A DNA stretch of 15,506 nt, taken from JASJBU01 sp039714735. GTDB taxonomy: Bacteria > Pseudomonadota > Gammaproteobacteria > Chromatiales > Chromatiaceae. Location: the NCBI GenBank assembly GCA_039714735.1, contig JBDLIT010000096.1, positions 1-15,506 of the forward strand, in the 5' to 3' direction. The translations under genes and the position numbers were made by a program. Below, one piece after another: positions 15,401 through 15,506 of the stretch. How positions within the stretch are numbered: position 1 is the first letter of the stretch; every line of letters starts with the position of its first letter. Under the pieces are notes generated by a model. The model searched no databases, was not told the DNA's origin, and worked only from the letters and a program-made list of their open reading frames with translations.

Positions 15401-15506
15401 GCAAGATCATCACTGCGCCCACCTGGTCGGGTATAGAATCGGAGGAGGTGAGTTACAACGCCTGCTACACCAATGTCCATGAACACATTCCGTGGCGAAC
15501 CCTGAC
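12403..15506 (+). CDS. narG: Respiratory nitrate reductase alpha subunit NarG (partial, 3' end beyond window)
   Basis: The catalytic molybdenum subunit of the membrane-bound NarGHI complex, which reduces nitrate to nitrite on the cytoplasmic side using quinol electrons. ATG 12403 has AGGAG 7 nt upstream. The frame stays open to the window edge for 1034 codons of roughly 1250 expected. The N-terminus (MSHLLDRLRYFKK) resembles the vestigial twin-arginine leader of E. coli NarG. The FS0 iron-sulfur cluster ligands H50, C54, C58 and C93 are in place. The molybdenum-ligand aspartate is D223 in YCDLP (D222 in E. coli numbering without Met). Long stretches such as GQSGGGWAHYVGQEKLRPQ, DIILPTATWYEK and KKGECDLIPGKTAP are nearly identical to E. 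coli. narH, narJ and narI are expected to follow outside the window. A long open frame on the opposite strand (12694-14583) is only a shadow of this gene. Confidence 0.97.
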   Translation, partial: MSHLLDRLRYFKKIQGTFSKGHGIVTGEDRQWEDTYRNRWRHDKVVRSTHGVNCTGGCSWKIYVKNGLVAYEMQQTDYPRTRPDMPNHEPRGCQRGASFSWYLYSPHRIKYPLIRGRLLDLYRTERKSGKDPVDAWEAIQADPAKRKKYTAVRGLGGFVRSTWDEVVEITAAANVYTIKKWGPDRIYGFSPIPAMSMISYAAGSRYLSLIGGACGSFYDWYCDLPAASPQVWGEQTDVPEAADWYNSKYLIITGANLPMTRTPDAHFAIESRYNGTKVVSMAPDYAEYVKFADLWMPVKQGTDSAAFMAMGHVAIKEFHINKQDPYFTDYVRKYTDLPMQLMLRKDGDRYVSGRFLRASDFAKNLGEENNPEWKTIVYDAKSKTFVAPNGSVGFRWGEEGKWNLLEKSGADQSEIEAELSCIDSKDEVVAVDFPHFTPGEDDKLTRNIPVRKLKLASGEDALVCSVFDLQVAQYGIDRGLGDNLATSYDDATVPYTPAWGEKVTGIKRADLERTGREFAENASKTHGKSMVIMGAAINHWYHNDLSYRSIMNLLHFCGCIGQSGGGWAHYVGQEKLRPQAGWAPIAFALDWHRPPRHMASTTYWYFHTDQWRYEKVEADDVLGSTAQAKYRGYQIADYNVVSQRLGWGPSAPHFNKNPLDIVKDAEAAGASDEAGVSKYLVEQLKSGDTAFASEDIDAEENHPRNLFVWRANLLGCSAKGHEYFLKHLVGAQNGVMQEGVEGQRSKEIKWREKSPVGKLDLMVDINFRLNSTGAYSDIILPTATWYEKADLNTTDMHPFVHPLGKAVDPAFESRSDWQIFQTIAKRFSELAETHLGTQKDLVSLPMQHDTPMALAQPFGEVKDWKKGECDLIPGKTAPLFKVVERDFPNTYKKFTSVGPLMNKLGNNIKGIDWNTDLELEQLCELNGVITEEGISKGRPSLVEDVAVCDTVLQMAPETNGEVAHKSWSALSKKTGIDHSHLYQGRHEEKIRYHDIVAQPRKIITAPTWSGIESEEVSYNACYTNVHEHIPWRTL

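Overview
The window reads as chromosomal DNA of a facultatively anaerobic, nitrate-respiring gammaproteobacterium. NarX, NarL and NarG track the enterobacterial proteins motif for motif, and the separate NarK1 and NarK2 transporters are arranged as in denitrifiers. A sulfur-oxidising or related marine gammaproteobacterial lineage is my guess only. Gene density is high, and I see no insertion sequence, prophage, CRISPR array, tRNA or rRNA.

Left part (1-5535): the tail of an unidentified gene is followed by a two-gene K+ channel unit. It consists of a six-helix voltage-sensor-type channel with a C-terminal RCK/TrkA domain, overlapped by a free-standing RCK protein with a degenerate nucleotide-binding loop. 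Next come a small unknown minus-strand gene with its own terminator, a secreted DUF3108 protein, and a minus-strand pair made of a sterol desaturase/fatty acid hydroxylase-type enzyme and a Pro-rich protein carrying 25-residue tandem repeats.

Middle (5536-6276): a divergent promoter region carries an FNR-like box. It lies inside the predicted core promoter of the oxygen-dependent hydroxylase and at an activating distance from the divergent gene. That gene encodes a single-pass membrane protein whose soluble part is a nearly perfect methionine zipper of about 15 heptads. It is the most unusual object in the window.

Right part (6296-15506): a nitrate respiration locus. narXL (sensor kinase and response regulator, ATGA overlap) is transcribed leftward. 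It diverges from narK1-narK2-narG, which runs rightward and is cut by the window end after about 1034 residues of NarG. The divergent region holds a perfect FNR box about 42 bp upstream of the predicted narK1 start point, a 7-2-7 NarL-type palindrome about 83 bp upstream, and a sigma70-like promoter for narX. The logic is: NarX senses nitrate, NarL~P and FNR switch on transport (NarK1/K2) and the membrane nitrate reductase. No separate FNR box was found in front of narG, so the three right-hand genes probably form one transcription unit.
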